Origin: an uncultured Lachnospiraceae bacterium
Lineage (GTDB): Bacteria > Bacillota > Clostridia > Lachnospirales > Lachnospiraceae
NCBI GenBank assembly: GCA_947627245.1
Contig: CANQVH010000004.1
Location: 1 to 64,000 of the forward strand
DNA length: 64,000 nucleotides
Direction: 5' to 3'
Shown here: positions 36,121 to 45,044 of the stretch, piece by piece
Layout of the letters: each line of letters begins with the position of its first letter
Numbering within the stretch: the stretch's first letter is position 1
Notes under the pieces: generated by a model
The model's input: the letters and a program-made list of their open reading frames with translations, nothing else
Database searches by the model: none
What the model was told of the DNA's origin: nothing
Translations under genes and position numbers: made by a program

Positions 36121-38082
36121 GTGTTGGGCGGGGTTGCTATGAAATGGATATTGACAGATTGCTTTGATACTTTGCTGCTTAGAAAATATGATTCGGAGAC
36201 TGTAAAGAGAAAATGGGCTAAGAACATATCTGCGTTGATGGATTATACATTGCCTTATCAGAAGATATATGAAATACGTAAGATTTCTGAGAGTGTCTTG
36301 CCATCTTATTATACGCTTTGGAATCTGTATGATGAAATAGTGCGGAGAATACAGAATATTTCATACTACTGTGGCTCTTGCAGCTATCGATTTCAAGCTG
36401 ACGATATAAAAAGAATGATGTATCAAACTGAATTCAAATGTGAGTTAAATGCGCTACAGGTAAATGAAGATCATCTTAATATTCTGAAGAAGAGTACAGC
36501 CAGAAAGGCAATTATATCAGATATGTATTGCGGGAGTGGATTTATTTGGGCTCTTCTTCGGGAATTTGGCATAGACAATTGTATTGAAAAAGTATTTGTA
36601 AGCTGCGACTATAGAGCGAGTAAACTCGGTATCAATGTCTCTTTGTATGATAAGGCGTTGGATGAATTGAAAATATCTCCGGAGGAAGTTGTGACATATG
36701 ATGATAATGAAGTGTGTCTCATACGTGCGAAGCAGCATAAAATAAGGGGAATTAAGGTCAGTAAACATTTGTATCATAAAGCGAAAAACGATCATAAGCA
36801 TACCGAGGCAAGAATCAGAAGGATTATGGATAGTAGGTATGGATCAATGAGCTCATTGCAAAATTATTCAGCTCTTTTTTATTTATTTACTGAAAGACTG
36901 TATAAGCAATGCATAAAAGATAAAATAGAAGAACTGTTTTTCTTATCTCGTGAGGGCGAATTCCTTAAAAAAATGTTTGATACATACTGTGCCATAAAAT
37001 CAGGAGAGATCATAACAAAGTATATGTTCGTTTCGAGAAGAGCAATTCTTAGCGCTTGCTTTTCTTCTGACCCATTTCAGCCAGGCGAGAATATTGTGAA
37101 AATATTTCGGGTTACAAGTGTAAGAAATATATTAGAAAATATAGGATTTACTGAAAACGAAATAGAAAATGCACGTCTTCTTACCAATTCCGATTTTGAT
37201 AAAAAAATAGAAAATTACTGGGAAAGTAATACATGGAAAATTCTGTGCAGTAATGTAACATTTTTTGAACGATTTGTGGAATGTGTAGAAAGAAAGAAAA
37301 ATGACTTGATGCGATACTTAGACCAGATAGGCTTCAGGACTGATAAAAGGATTGCAATAGTTGATGTTGGCTGGAAAGGAACTATGCAAGATGCGTTGAG
37401 AATATTTGTCGATGGGACGAATGGACTGAAAGGGTATTACTTGGGATTGACAGAGTATACAGATAATAGAATTGACAATGAAAAAAAAGGACTCATTTTT
37501 TCAGCAAGTGAGGGCTTTTCGGAAGATTATGAAATCTGGTCATTCTATCATACACAGTTAGAAAGTATTTTAACTGCTTCGCATGCGGGGGTAAAATCAT
37601 ATACAATTTCTAACAAAGGAAAAGTTTCGCCCGTTTTTCAAGATTGGGGCACTGAAAGGCTATCGTACCAAATGATGTCTCCGATCCAAGATATGATTAT
37701 GAAAAAATTCAATGATATTTATGACACGACAGAGCAGTTTGGCTACGATGGTGAAGATTTTTATTTGCTTTTTTTACGAACGTATATAAAAACTGTTCTG
37801 ACCATGGGACGAAAGAAAAGTAATTTTTTTAAAAAACTTCAATATAACCAGATTGATAATATCGGCAGTGGAAAATCTAATTCGGCAACGATGTTTGCTA
37901 CGTATAATCTGATGCATAATATGAAAAGAGTTTTTGCGAATTTAAATACAATAAAGTATCCTGTTAGGATGATTCGAATACTTCAAACGAATAATCTGCA
38001 TTTTTTGATTCCCTGTGCTGTTCACGGAATAAAAAAGCAGTTTTTAAAACAAATAAAATATAGAGACTTCAAGGTGGAATAA
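36121..38082 (+). CDS. Large HAD-superfamily protein of polysaccharide loci
   Basis: A 653-residue protein. Residues 1-220 form a HAD-like domain: motif I is DCFDTLL (second Asp in place), motif II SDMY and motif III TYDDNE. The long C-terminal part (about 240-653) resembles a second domain found in large HAD proteins of surface-glycan clusters, with FLSREGEFLKKMF and VDVGWKGTMQ. It could be a phosphatase or a phosphosugar transferase. GTG 36121 has GGAG upstream; ATG 36139 is an alternative. It abuts the flippase gene, suggesting coupling. Confidence 0.6.
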   Translation: MLGGVAMKWILTDCFDTLLLRKYDSETVKRKWAKNISALMDYTLPYQKIYEIRKISESVLPSYYTLWNLYDEIVRRIQNISYYCGSCSYRFQADDIKRMMYQTEFKCELNALQVNEDHLNILKKSTARKAIISDMYCGSGFIWALLREFGIDNCIEKVFVSCDYRASKLGINVSLYDKALDELKISPEEVVTYDDNEVCLIRAKQHKIRGIKVSKHLYHKAKNDHKHTEARIRRIMDSRYGSMSSLQNYSALFYLFTERLYKQCIKDKIEELFFLSREGEFLKKMFDTYCAIKSGEIITKYMFVSRRAILSACFSSDPFQPGENIVKIFRVTSVRNILENIGFTENEIENARLLTNSDFDKKIENYWESNTWKILCSNVTFFERFVECVERKKNDLMRYLDQIGFRTDKRIAIVDVGWKGTMQDALRIFVDGTNGLKGYYLGLTEYTDNRIDNEKKGLIFSASEGFSEDYEIWSFYHTQLESILTASHAGVKSYTISNKGKVSPVFQDWGTERLSYQMMSPIQDMIMKKFNDIYDTTEQFGYDGEDFYLLFLRTYIKTVLTMGRKKSNFFKKLQYNQIDNIGSGKSNSATMFATYNLMHNMKRVFANLNTIKYPVRMIRILQTNNLHFLIPCAVHGIKKQFLKQIKYRDFKVE

Positions 38083-39522
38083 ATGGGCTCAAGTTTGAAG
38101 AGAAATCTTTTATATTCAGTAAGTTATCAGATATTGATAATGATTTTACCATTCATAGTAACCCCATATGTTTCCAGAGTACTTACGCCAGATCAGTTGG
38201 GAGAATACAGTCATGCAAATTCGTTGGCATATTATTTCTTTTTGTTTTCCATGCTGGGGGTCAATAGCTATGGGACGAGAGAGATATCCAAGGTGAAATA
38301 TGATAAATCAAAACTGAAGTCAACATTCTGGCAAATATATTATATTCAGTTTTTCCTTGCAATCATAGCAATTATTCTATATTTGATCTTCCTTTATGTC
38401 CTTAAATTAGATGGCTTTTTATACTATATCCAAATAATATATCTGGGTTCGATTTTTTTTGATATTAATTGGTTGGCGTTCGGACTTGAAAGATTCCGGT
38501 TTATTACATTAAGAAATGTGTTGATAAAACTTTTATCAATCATATTAATTTTCTTGCTTGTAAAGAACCCCGGTGACATATGGATTTATGGGTTGATAAT
38601 GACAGTCAGTGTTGTAGTCAGCCTGTTTTTTATTTGGCCGATAGTATTTGTGGAGATTGGATTTCAACGACCTAAAATGAAGCTTATATTTCATCATATA
38701 AGGCCGGATGTATTGCTGATGATTCCTTTCTTGGCGAGCAGTGCATTTACATATTTAGATAATTTCATGCTGGGGTTCGCTGCAGACATAAAGAATGTAG
38801 CGTATTATACTTATGCCAATAGTCTTCCTAATATGCTGTTGGGCATAATGACTGGTGTTGTATCTGTATTGATGTCCCGAATGTCGTATTTGACCGTACA
38901 TTCACATGAGGAATCAGAAAAATTATTTTTTGCTTCCATGAGATTTACATCAATCCTAAACATAGGACTGACTTTTGGAGCTATAGGAGTGGCCAAAAGA
39001 TTCATTAATATATATTTGGGGCCCCAATATGACACAGCACTTCCCATGTTCTATGTTATGTTGTTAACTGTTCCGGTTAATGGGTTTTCGTCCTTGGTTC
39101 GCTCTGCATATATGATTCCTAATAAAATGGATAAGCAGGCTATGAAAGCATCCTTGTTTGGAGGTATTGTAAAGTTATTGTTAAATTTTATATTCATAAG
39201 CCTGATTGGTGTTATAGGAATATGCATATCATCGGTCGCGTCGCATGCATTTATGATTGTTATTCAATATATTTACACCAAAAAGGAAATATGCTATTTA
39301 AAGATCTTACGTGACATGCCGTATTATATTTTAGTTGCGATTACAATGATTGCTTTTATATGGATAATCGAGAGCCTTAAGATAAATGTATATTGGAAGA
39401 TTTTTTTGCAGATTGGAGGAGGCGGATCTATATATGTAACGGGTTCATTGATCAAATTACTGACGGTTAAAGATCCATTTGTTAATGCTATTATTGATAA
39501 ATTTAGAAACAGAAATCATTAA
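38083..39522 (+). CDS. wzx: Oligosaccharide flippase (Wzx)
   Basis: A 479-residue MATE/MOP-superfamily protein with about 12-14 TM helices. The N-terminus (LYSVSYQILIMILPFIVTPYVSRVLTP as TM1 region) is typical of Wzx. It moves the lipid-linked repeat unit across the membrane. It begins immediately after the preceding stop codon. Confidence 0.9.
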   Translation: MGSSLKRNLLYSVSYQILIMILPFIVTPYVSRVLTPDQLGEYSHANSLAYYFFLFSMLGVNSYGTREISKVKYDKSKLKSTFWQIYYIQFFLAIIAIILYLIFLYVLKLDGFLYYIQIIYLGSIFFDINWLAFGLERFRFITLRNVLIKLLSIILIFLLVKNPGDIWIYGLIMTVSVVVSLFFIWPIVFVEIGFQRPKMKLIFHHIRPDVLLMIPFLASSAFTYLDNFMLGFAADIKNVAYYTYANSLPNMLLGIMTGVVSVLMSRMSYLTVHSHEESEKLFFASMRFTSILNIGLTFGAIGVAKRFINIYLGPQYDTALPMFYVMLLTVPVNGFSSLVRSAYMIPNKMDKQAMKASLFGGIVKLLLNFIFISLIGVIGICISSVASHAFMIVIQYIYTKKEICYLKILRDMPYYILVAITMIAFIWIIESLKINVYWKIFLQIGGGGSIYVTGSLIKLLTVKDPFVNAIIDKFRNRNH

Positions 39523-39564
39523 CAAATTTGAAATTAGCAAAAACTATATTCAGGGAGTCTAGTG

Positions 39565-40368
39565 ATGGAAGCTTATAGATATATAGATATTTTGGTTAAT
39601 GCTATATTAGCAGTATTTAATTTATTGTCACGAATCCAGAGTTCTCTGCGGATTGGACTTAAAAAGGTTTTGAAAAGAAATGTTTCCTTAAAAAATCTTA
39701 GATCATATGATGAATGTTATATTATCGGCAATGGACCATCATTGAATGACGTTGATTTGTCAAAGCTAGAAGGTAAAGATACTTTTTGCGTAAATTTTTT
39801 TTATAAATGCCCCAAGAATCATTTCCAATCAAAATTTTTTCTTGTTGTTGATAATGGTTTCTCACACAACGAAGTTGGCAGGGATTATATCAGGAAAGTG
39901 TACAATGATTATCCGGAAATGATAATGCTTTTAAGGTATGATTTTATCTATGAAAAAAGAATAAAATGGAATCTGAACCGCACTTTCTTTTTGTACTCGA
40001 AGCAATTCCAATACGGTGATGTCGTCAAATGGGATTGCACAAAAAATATGACTGCCTGTATCAATGTAATCCTACAGTGTATACAAGTGGCAATGTATAT
40101 GGGGTATAAAAAAATATATCTTTTAGGCTGTGATTTCAATCAATATGCTCAACTGAAACCTGGTCATTTCTATGGAGATCAGGAGAATGACTGGAGAAGT
40201 ATAAATGGCATCAGCATGGGAAGTGATGCACGCTGGTCTTCGATGGTGCATTTCCATCATTATGCGTTGCAAAAAGAGGCAAGTAAGAGGGGAATCTCCA
40301 TTGTCAATCTTACAGAGAATAGTCTTATAGATGCATATCCTAAGGCGAGATTTGAGGATATACGGTAA
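39565..40368 (+). CDS. GT42/DUF115-like protein, candidate pseudaminyltransferase
   Basis: A 267-residue protein. The N-terminal region has YIIGNGPSLNDVDLSKL, the nucleotide-binding signature shared by CstII-type sialyltransferases (GT42) and the DUF115/MAF group. Further on, GYKKIYLLGCDF matches the corresponding GT42 strand, followed by a His-rich stretch (HFHHYALQKEA) where the catalytic His is expected. It lies directly before pseB, so transfer of CMP-pseudaminic acid is a reasonable inference. Databases often label such proteins MptE-like pyrophosphokinases. ATG 39565 is preferred over the GTG three bases upstream because of spacing to AGGGAG. Confidence 0.6.
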   Translation: MEAYRYIDILVNAILAVFNLLSRIQSSLRIGLKKVLKRNVSLKNLRSYDECYIIGNGPSLNDVDLSKLEGKDTFCVNFFYKCPKNHFQSKFFLVVDNGFSHNEVGRDYIRKVYNDYPEMIMLLRYDFIYEKRIKWNLNRTFFLYSKQFQYGDVVKWDCTKNMTACINVILQCIQVAMYMGYKKIYLLGCDFNQYAQLKPGHFYGDQENDWRSINGISMGSDARWSSMVHFHHYALQKEASKRGISIVNLTENSLIDAYPKARFEDIR

Positions 40369-40457
40369 GTATGATAGTATGCAATAGTGATTGTGATTAT
40401 TAATATTGTGAGTGATAAAATTATAGAATAGAGTTATTAAAGTTGGAGGAGAGGACT

Positions 40458-41453
40458 ATGCTTAACAACAAAACAATCTTAATCACTGGCGGAACGGGAT
40501 CTTTTGGACATCATTTTGTGGATTATGTTCTTGCACATTACAGTCCCAAAAAGATTATCATATACTCGCGAGACGAGTACAAACAATTTATTATGAATAA
40601 TGCATACAAAGAAAACGAAGATGCTCTTCGTTTTTTTATTGGGGATGTCCGTGATGACCAGCGTTTGAGAATGGCGATGAAAGGCGTCGATTATGTGATT
40701 CATGCAGCCGCTCTTAAGCAGGTACCAGCCTGCGAATACAATCCAAACGAAGCGATTAAAACGAACATAAACGGTGCGATGAATGTCATAAACGCGTCTC
40801 TTGAAGCTGGGGTCAGGAAGGTAGTGGCGTTATCTACTGATAAAGCCGTGAATCCGATTAATCTGTACGGAGGCACGAAACTTGTGTCTGACAAGCTGTT
40901 CTGTGCGGCTAACGCATATTCCGGATCATTTGGCACAAGATTCGCTGTTGTCCGCTACGGGAATGTAGCAGGAAGCCGGGGCTCAGTGATTCCGTTTTTT
41001 CAGAATATTATTGATAGAGGCGAAACAGAACTGCCAATTACAGACTATAGGATGACGCGGTTCTGGATTAGCCTTGAGCAGGGCGTGCAGCTTGTCATTA
41101 AGGCGTTGGAGGAATCCCATGGAGGTGAGACGTTTATTTCTAAGATCCCATCATTTAAAATCACCGATTTGGCTTTGGCAATGTTACCGGGGTGTACGAC
41201 ACGTGAAGTTGGAATTCGTGAGGGTGAAAAGCTGCATGAGGTTATGGTGACAAGGGAGGATTCGCTCCATACCTATGAGTACGAGAAGCACTATATTGTA
41301 TATCCGAATTACAGTTGGTGGGGAGAGAAAGACATTATTCCCGGAGGCAGATTGGTAGAGCAGGGATTTGAATACAGTTCCGGTTTAAATAAAGAATGGA
41401 TTGGGGTAGAGGAACTGAAGAAACGTCTAAAGACAGATCTGGATAAGCACTAG
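40458..41453 (+). CDS. pseB: UDP-GlcNAc 4,6-dehydratase/5-epimerase
   Basis: The first pseudaminic acid step: converts UDP-GlcNAc to UDP-2-acetamido-2,6-dideoxy-L-arabino-hexos-4-ulose. A 331-residue short-chain dehydrogenase/reductase with TGGTGSFG, the STDKAVNPINLYGGTK active site (Asp, Lys, Tyr, Lys) and YGNVAGSRGS. ATG 40458 has GGAGGAG upstream; the frame stays open to TTG 40443 but that overlaps the ribosome site. FnlA/CapE relatives share motifs, but pairing with pseC decides for PseB. Confidence 0.92.
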   Translation: MLNNKTILITGGTGSFGHHFVDYVLAHYSPKKIIIYSRDEYKQFIMNNAYKENEDALRFFIGDVRDDQRLRMAMKGVDYVIHAAALKQVPACEYNPNEAIKTNINGAMNVINASLEAGVRKVVALSTDKAVNPINLYGGTKLVSDKLFCAANAYSGSFGTRFAVVRYGNVAGSRGSVIPFFQNIIDRGETELPITDYRMTRFWISLEQGVQLVIKALEESHGGETFISKIPSFKITDLALAMLPGCTTREVGIREGEKLHEVMVTREDSLHTYEYEKHYIVYPNYSWWGEKDIIPGGRLVEQGFEYSSGLNKEWIGVEELKKRLKTDLDKH

Positions 41454-41492
41454 ATTTTTTTGTGTTGAATATTTTTGCGAGGTGATAATCTG

Positions 41493-42689
41493 ATGGAAAA
41501 GCTGGCGATTGACGGTGGTGCTCCGGTAAGGAATGAGAAGTTGTTTTACGGGAAGCAATGGCTTGACGATGATGATATAGCTGCAGTATGCGAGGTACTT
41601 AGAAGCGATTATATTACATGTGGTCCGAAAGTAAGTGAACTGGAACGGACGTTGGAGAAATATACCGGGGCAGAACATGCAGTTGCAGTATCCAGCGGTA
41701 CAGCCGCTCTTCACTGTGCATGCATGGCAGCGGGGATTGGATCGGGAGACGAGGTGATTACGACTCCACTGACATTTACCGCGAGCGCGAACTGTGCGCT
41801 GTATTGTGGAGCTAGGCCTGTGTTTGCGGATGTAGATATGGAGACTTATAATATTGATCCAACAAGTATAGAGGCGCATGTCACTGACAGGACGAAAGCG
41901 GTCGTGGCGGTGGATTTTACTGGACAGGCAGTAAGGATAAACGAGATTAGGAAAATCTGCGACAGCCATGGATTGATATTTATTGAGGATGCAGCACACT
42001 CGATTGGCACGAGATATGGAGATAAGATGGTTGGAAGCATGGCGGATTTTACCACGTTCAGTTTTCATCCGGTAAAGACAGTGACAGCTGGAGAGGGCGG
42101 AGCTGTCCTTACAAACGATGAGGGATTGTATAAAAAGGTGGTTCTCGCACATACACATGGCATTACGCATGATGAAGATCTGATGGAGGAATCTCCCCAT
42201 GAAGGTTCTTGGTATTATGAGCAGGTGGGGCTGGGATATAATTATAGGCTTACAGACTTTCAGTCCGCGTTGCTCCTTAGCCAGATGGGAAAGATTGAGA
42301 AGTTTAAGACTAGGAGAAAAGCAATCGTGAAGCGCTATGACGAGGTGTTTATGAAAATTCCAGAAATCATTGTTCAAAAGGAGATTCGGGAGTCAGATAC
42401 ATGCAGGCATCTTTATATTATTCGGTTAGATCTGGAAAAGCTGACGTGTACGAGGCGGCAGTTTTATGATGCGATGAGTGCTGAGAATGTCCAATGCCAA
42501 ATTCATTATGTTCCGGTATACTGGTTCCCATATTATAAACATTTAGGCTACGAGCGAGGACTGTGTCCGAATGCCGAGGAAATTTACAAGGGGATTCTTA
42601 GTATACCTCTGTATCCCAAAATGACAGATGCGGATGTGGAGGATGTCATTCGCGCGGTGAAGAAAGTGATTGAGAATTATAGGATATAA
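41493..42689 (+). CDS. pseC: UDP-4-amino-4,6-dideoxy-N-acetyl-L-altrosamine transaminase
   Basis: Second pseudaminic step; a PLP-dependent DegT/DnrJ/EryC1 aminotransferase of about 398 residues. It shows SSGTAALHCA, EDAAHSIG and the PLP lysine in SFHPVKTVTAGEGG. The start at 41493 follows AGGTGAT; the frame extends to TTG 41475 without a better site. The product carries the free 4-amino group that PseH normally acetylates. Confidence 0.92.
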   Translation: MEKLAIDGGAPVRNEKLFYGKQWLDDDDIAAVCEVLRSDYITCGPKVSELERTLEKYTGAEHAVAVSSGTAALHCACMAAGIGSGDEVITTPLTFTASANCALYCGARPVFADVDMETYNIDPTSIEAHVTDRTKAVVAVDFTGQAVRINEIRKICDSHGLIFIEDAAHSIGTRYGDKMVGSMADFTTFSFHPVKTVTAGEGGAVLTNDEGLYKKVVLAHTHGITHDEDLMEESPHEGSWYYEQVGLGYNYRLTDFQSALLLSQMGKIEKFKTRRKAIVKRYDEVFMKIPEIIVQKEIRESDTCRHLYIIRLDLEKLTCTRRQFYDAMSAENVQCQIHYVPVYWFPYYKHLGYERGLCPNAEEIYKGILSIPLYPKMTDADVEDVIRAVKKVIENYRI

Positions 42690-42729
42690 GCTATAGAAAA
42701 AATAAGAGCGGATCAGGAGGAAAGTACCG

Positions 42730-43422
42730 ATGAACATCCGGGGGGGGGCAGATGCTCCGCTTCAATTGTTGATTAAGCAGCTAGATCACATTTTTTTTAT
42801 TACAGCTGATGAGAAAATATCTATATATAAGGCATCAGAAGATGTATATAGGAAATTGGATTATAATTTCAGGCATATCGGTAACAAATATTATTCCTTG
42901 CCGACAGGGATAATTTTTGATATGTATCATTCCGGACAATACACAATGTTTTTATACGAGATGTCTAGGAGACTTGCAAAGGACTCGGCAAACAAGGTCT
43001 TGTGTGATAAAATATACAATTTATGTAAGATGTTATCTTCTGCGGATATTTATTACGAAATAGTATTTCCAGATATATATTTTTTTGACCATCCGCAAGG
43101 AAGTGTGATGGGAAGAGCGGAATATAGCAATTATTTTTTCTTTTCGCAAAACTGTACTGTAGGAAATAACAAAGGGAAATATCCTAGGCTGGGGACACAC
43201 GTATACATGATGTCAGGGGCGAAGATACTTGGAGAGTGCCGGATTGGTGACAGAGTTATCCTTTCAGCCAATACGTATATTAAGGATTGCGACATACCAT
43301 CGGATTCATTGGTATTCGGGAATTGGCCGAATATTATCGTCAAATCGTTAAGTCGAGCAAAATTTGAAGACATTACGAAAAACATTTTTTTGGAAACAGA
43401 AAGAAGGTATATGAATGCATAA
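42730..43422 (+). CDS. Left-handed beta-helix acyltransferase, phase-variable start
   Basis: A 230-residue protein. The first 110 residues are helical, like the N-terminus of serine acetyltransferases. Residues about 120-200 carry hexapeptide-type repeats (SQNCTVGNNKG, YMMSGAKILGECRIGDRVILSANTYI), so an acetyl- or acyl-CoA-dependent transferase is likely. A run of nine G spans codons 4-7. Nine G keeps the frame open; eight or ten G gives a stop within 14 codons. RBS AGGAGG precedes ATG 42730. It may acylate the PseC product or another sugar. Confidence 0.75.
   Translation: MNIRGGADAPLQLLIKQLDHIFFITADEKISIYKASEDVYRKLDYNFRHIGNKYYSLPTGIIFDMYHSGQYTMFLYEMSRRLAKDSANKVLCDKIYNLCKMLSSADIYYEIVFPDIYFFDHPQGSVMGRAEYSNYFFFSQNCTVGNNKGKYPRLGTHVYMMSGAKILGECRIGDRVILSANTYIKDCDIPSDSLVFGNWPNIIVKSLSRAKFEDITKNIFLETERRYMNA
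42740..42748 (+). repeat. Poly-G tract (9 G), gene currently in frame
   Basis: Nine consecutive G, followed by CAGAT, at codons 4-7 of the acyltransferase gene. Loss or gain of one G stops translation almost at once. Confidence 0.9.
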
Positions 43423-44257
43423 GACAGTTTATATTGGAACACTGTATAAAACAGCGGAATATATTTATCAAAGTAATAAGTTTGAATTACTTGGTATAAT
43501 TTGCGAGAAAAACCGTATGTCTGACGAATTATATACGTTTGCATTGGTTCGCGATGTCAGGTTGATCGAAATAAGCAGCAGACAGGAGTTATTAAATACA
43601 TTGCGGACGTTTGGCGAGGACTACATATATGTAATGCATTCATTTGGACTAAGGATTCCAATGGAGAAATTATGCGGATACAGAATATATAATATTCATC
43701 CGTCGGAACTGCCTAAGTATAAGGGAGCGCAGCCGACATATTGGGCGACGGTGAGCAACGAAAAAAGAATTGGGATTTCCATGTTTAGAATAACTGAAAA
43801 TTTTGACGATGGAGAAATAGTGGGGCAGGTGGTTGTCCCATATTATATTTGGGAAAATGAAAAATCATTAACGGAAAAATTAGACGATGCAATTCCAGAA
43901 TTCCTTGAAAAACTTGATGAAAATATTACAAAAGGAATAATTTCGGAGTATAAGAATTGTCCAGGAAATTATTATCCGAAGGTAACGCGTAAGGAAGTGT
44001 ATATTGATCTAGAGAAAGATTCACCTAATATTATTTATAATAAAGTCAGAGCCGAGGCTACATTTGGCGGAGCAAAGATTTGTTTGGATAATAAAACCTA
44101 TTGCCTGTATAAGATTGTATTTTCGAAAGATAGTTTAGATAAGGCATATAATATAGAAGATAATCAACTATTGATTCGGTATAAGGACGATATTTGTATT
44201 AGAGCGACAAGATATACAGTACTTACGGAGGAATTTAAATTTAGGGATGAAAAATGA
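43415..44257 (+). CDS. Formyltransferase-family enzyme (sugar N-formyltransferase)
   Basis: A 280-residue protein related to methionyl-tRNA and sugar formyltransferases that use N10-formyltetrahydrofolate. The active-site segment is YRIYNIHPSELPKYKGAQP, with Asn and His in place, followed by an Asp-containing ITENFDDGEIVGQ. The C-terminal domain differs from that of tRNA formyltransferase. It overlaps the preceding gene by 8 bp and the next by 11 bp. Lying between pseC and pseF, it is the best candidate for acylating the 4-amino group in place of PseH, giving 7-N-formyl pseudaminic acid. Confidence 0.82.
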   Translation: MHKTVYIGTLYKTAEYIYQSNKFELLGIICEKNRMSDELYTFALVRDVRLIEISSRQELLNTLRTFGEDYIYVMHSFGLRIPMEKLCGYRIYNIHPSELPKYKGAQPTYWATVSNEKRIGISMFRITENFDDGEIVGQVVVPYYIWENEKSLTEKLDDAIPEFLEKLDENITKGIISEYKNCPGNYYPKVTRKEVYIDLEKDSPNIIYNKVRAEATFGGAKICLDNKTYCLYKIVFSKDSLDKAYNIEDNQLLIRYKDDICIRATRYTVLTEEFKFRDEK

Positions 44258-44954
44258 AAATATATTGGCAATCATACCTGCGAGGGGAGGCAGTAAACGG
44301 ATCCCAGGGAAAAATATTCGTGAGTTTTTGGGAAAACCAATTATTGCATACTCGATTGAAGCGGCGTTAAAAGCAGACATTTTCGATGAAGTCATGGTGT
44401 CAACCGATAGCCGGGAGATTGCAGACATAGCTTTAGAATGTGGTGCAAAGGTTCCATTTATGAGAGATAAGGTTCTTTCTGATGATTTTGCAACGACAGA
44501 TGATGTAATTGTTGATACCATAAAAAGATACGAAAACCGTCAAAAAAACTATAAATGGGTGGCATGCATTTATCCGACAGCGCCATTTGTGACATCGGAA
44601 CAATTGAAGGACGCATACAAAAAAATAGTAAGTACGCCAGGAGCGGTGGCGACGATGACAATGACCGCATTCTCTTATCCGCCGCAGCGTTCACATATTA
44701 TTGGCGAGGATGGTTTTGCAGTTTTCAAAGAGCCAGAATACATTTCGGCAAGATCCCAGGACCTGGTAAAGATGTATCATGATGCTGGACAGTTCTATAT
44801 TTATGATGCTCAATATTTTGTCCGGGCTAATGGAATCATAACGGAGAAGATCATTCCTGTTATTGTAGACGAGATGAGGGTACAGGATATTGATAATGAG
44901 TCAGACTGGAAGCTTGCTGAGCTAAAGTATTCTATTTTAAATAACATCGTTTGA
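44247..44954 (+). CDS. pseF: CMP-pseudaminic acid cytidylyltransferase
   Basis: A 235-residue enzyme that activates pseudaminic acid with CTP. It has the cytidylyltransferase signature AIIPARGGSKRIPGKNI, then VSTDSREIADIA and the PTAPF segment typical of PseF rather than NeuA. It is translationally coupled to the formyltransferase gene by overlap. Confidence 0.92.
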   Translation: MKNENILAIIPARGGSKRIPGKNIREFLGKPIIAYSIEAALKADIFDEVMVSTDSREIADIALECGAKVPFMRDKVLSDDFATTDDVIVDTIKRYENRQKNYKWVACIYPTAPFVTSEQLKDAYKKIVSTPGAVATMTMTAFSYPPQRSHIIGEDGFAVFKEPEYISARSQDLVKMYHDAGQFYIYDAQYFVRANGIITEKIIPVIVDEMRVQDIDNESDWKLAELKYSILNNIV

Positions 44955-45044
44955 CAAAAATCTATTGTAATTGTTGTTCGGACAAAAATATAGAAGAGCG
45001 GCGCTGGTGAGAAAATGGTTTGCAACGTGGGAGAGGGGAAAATG

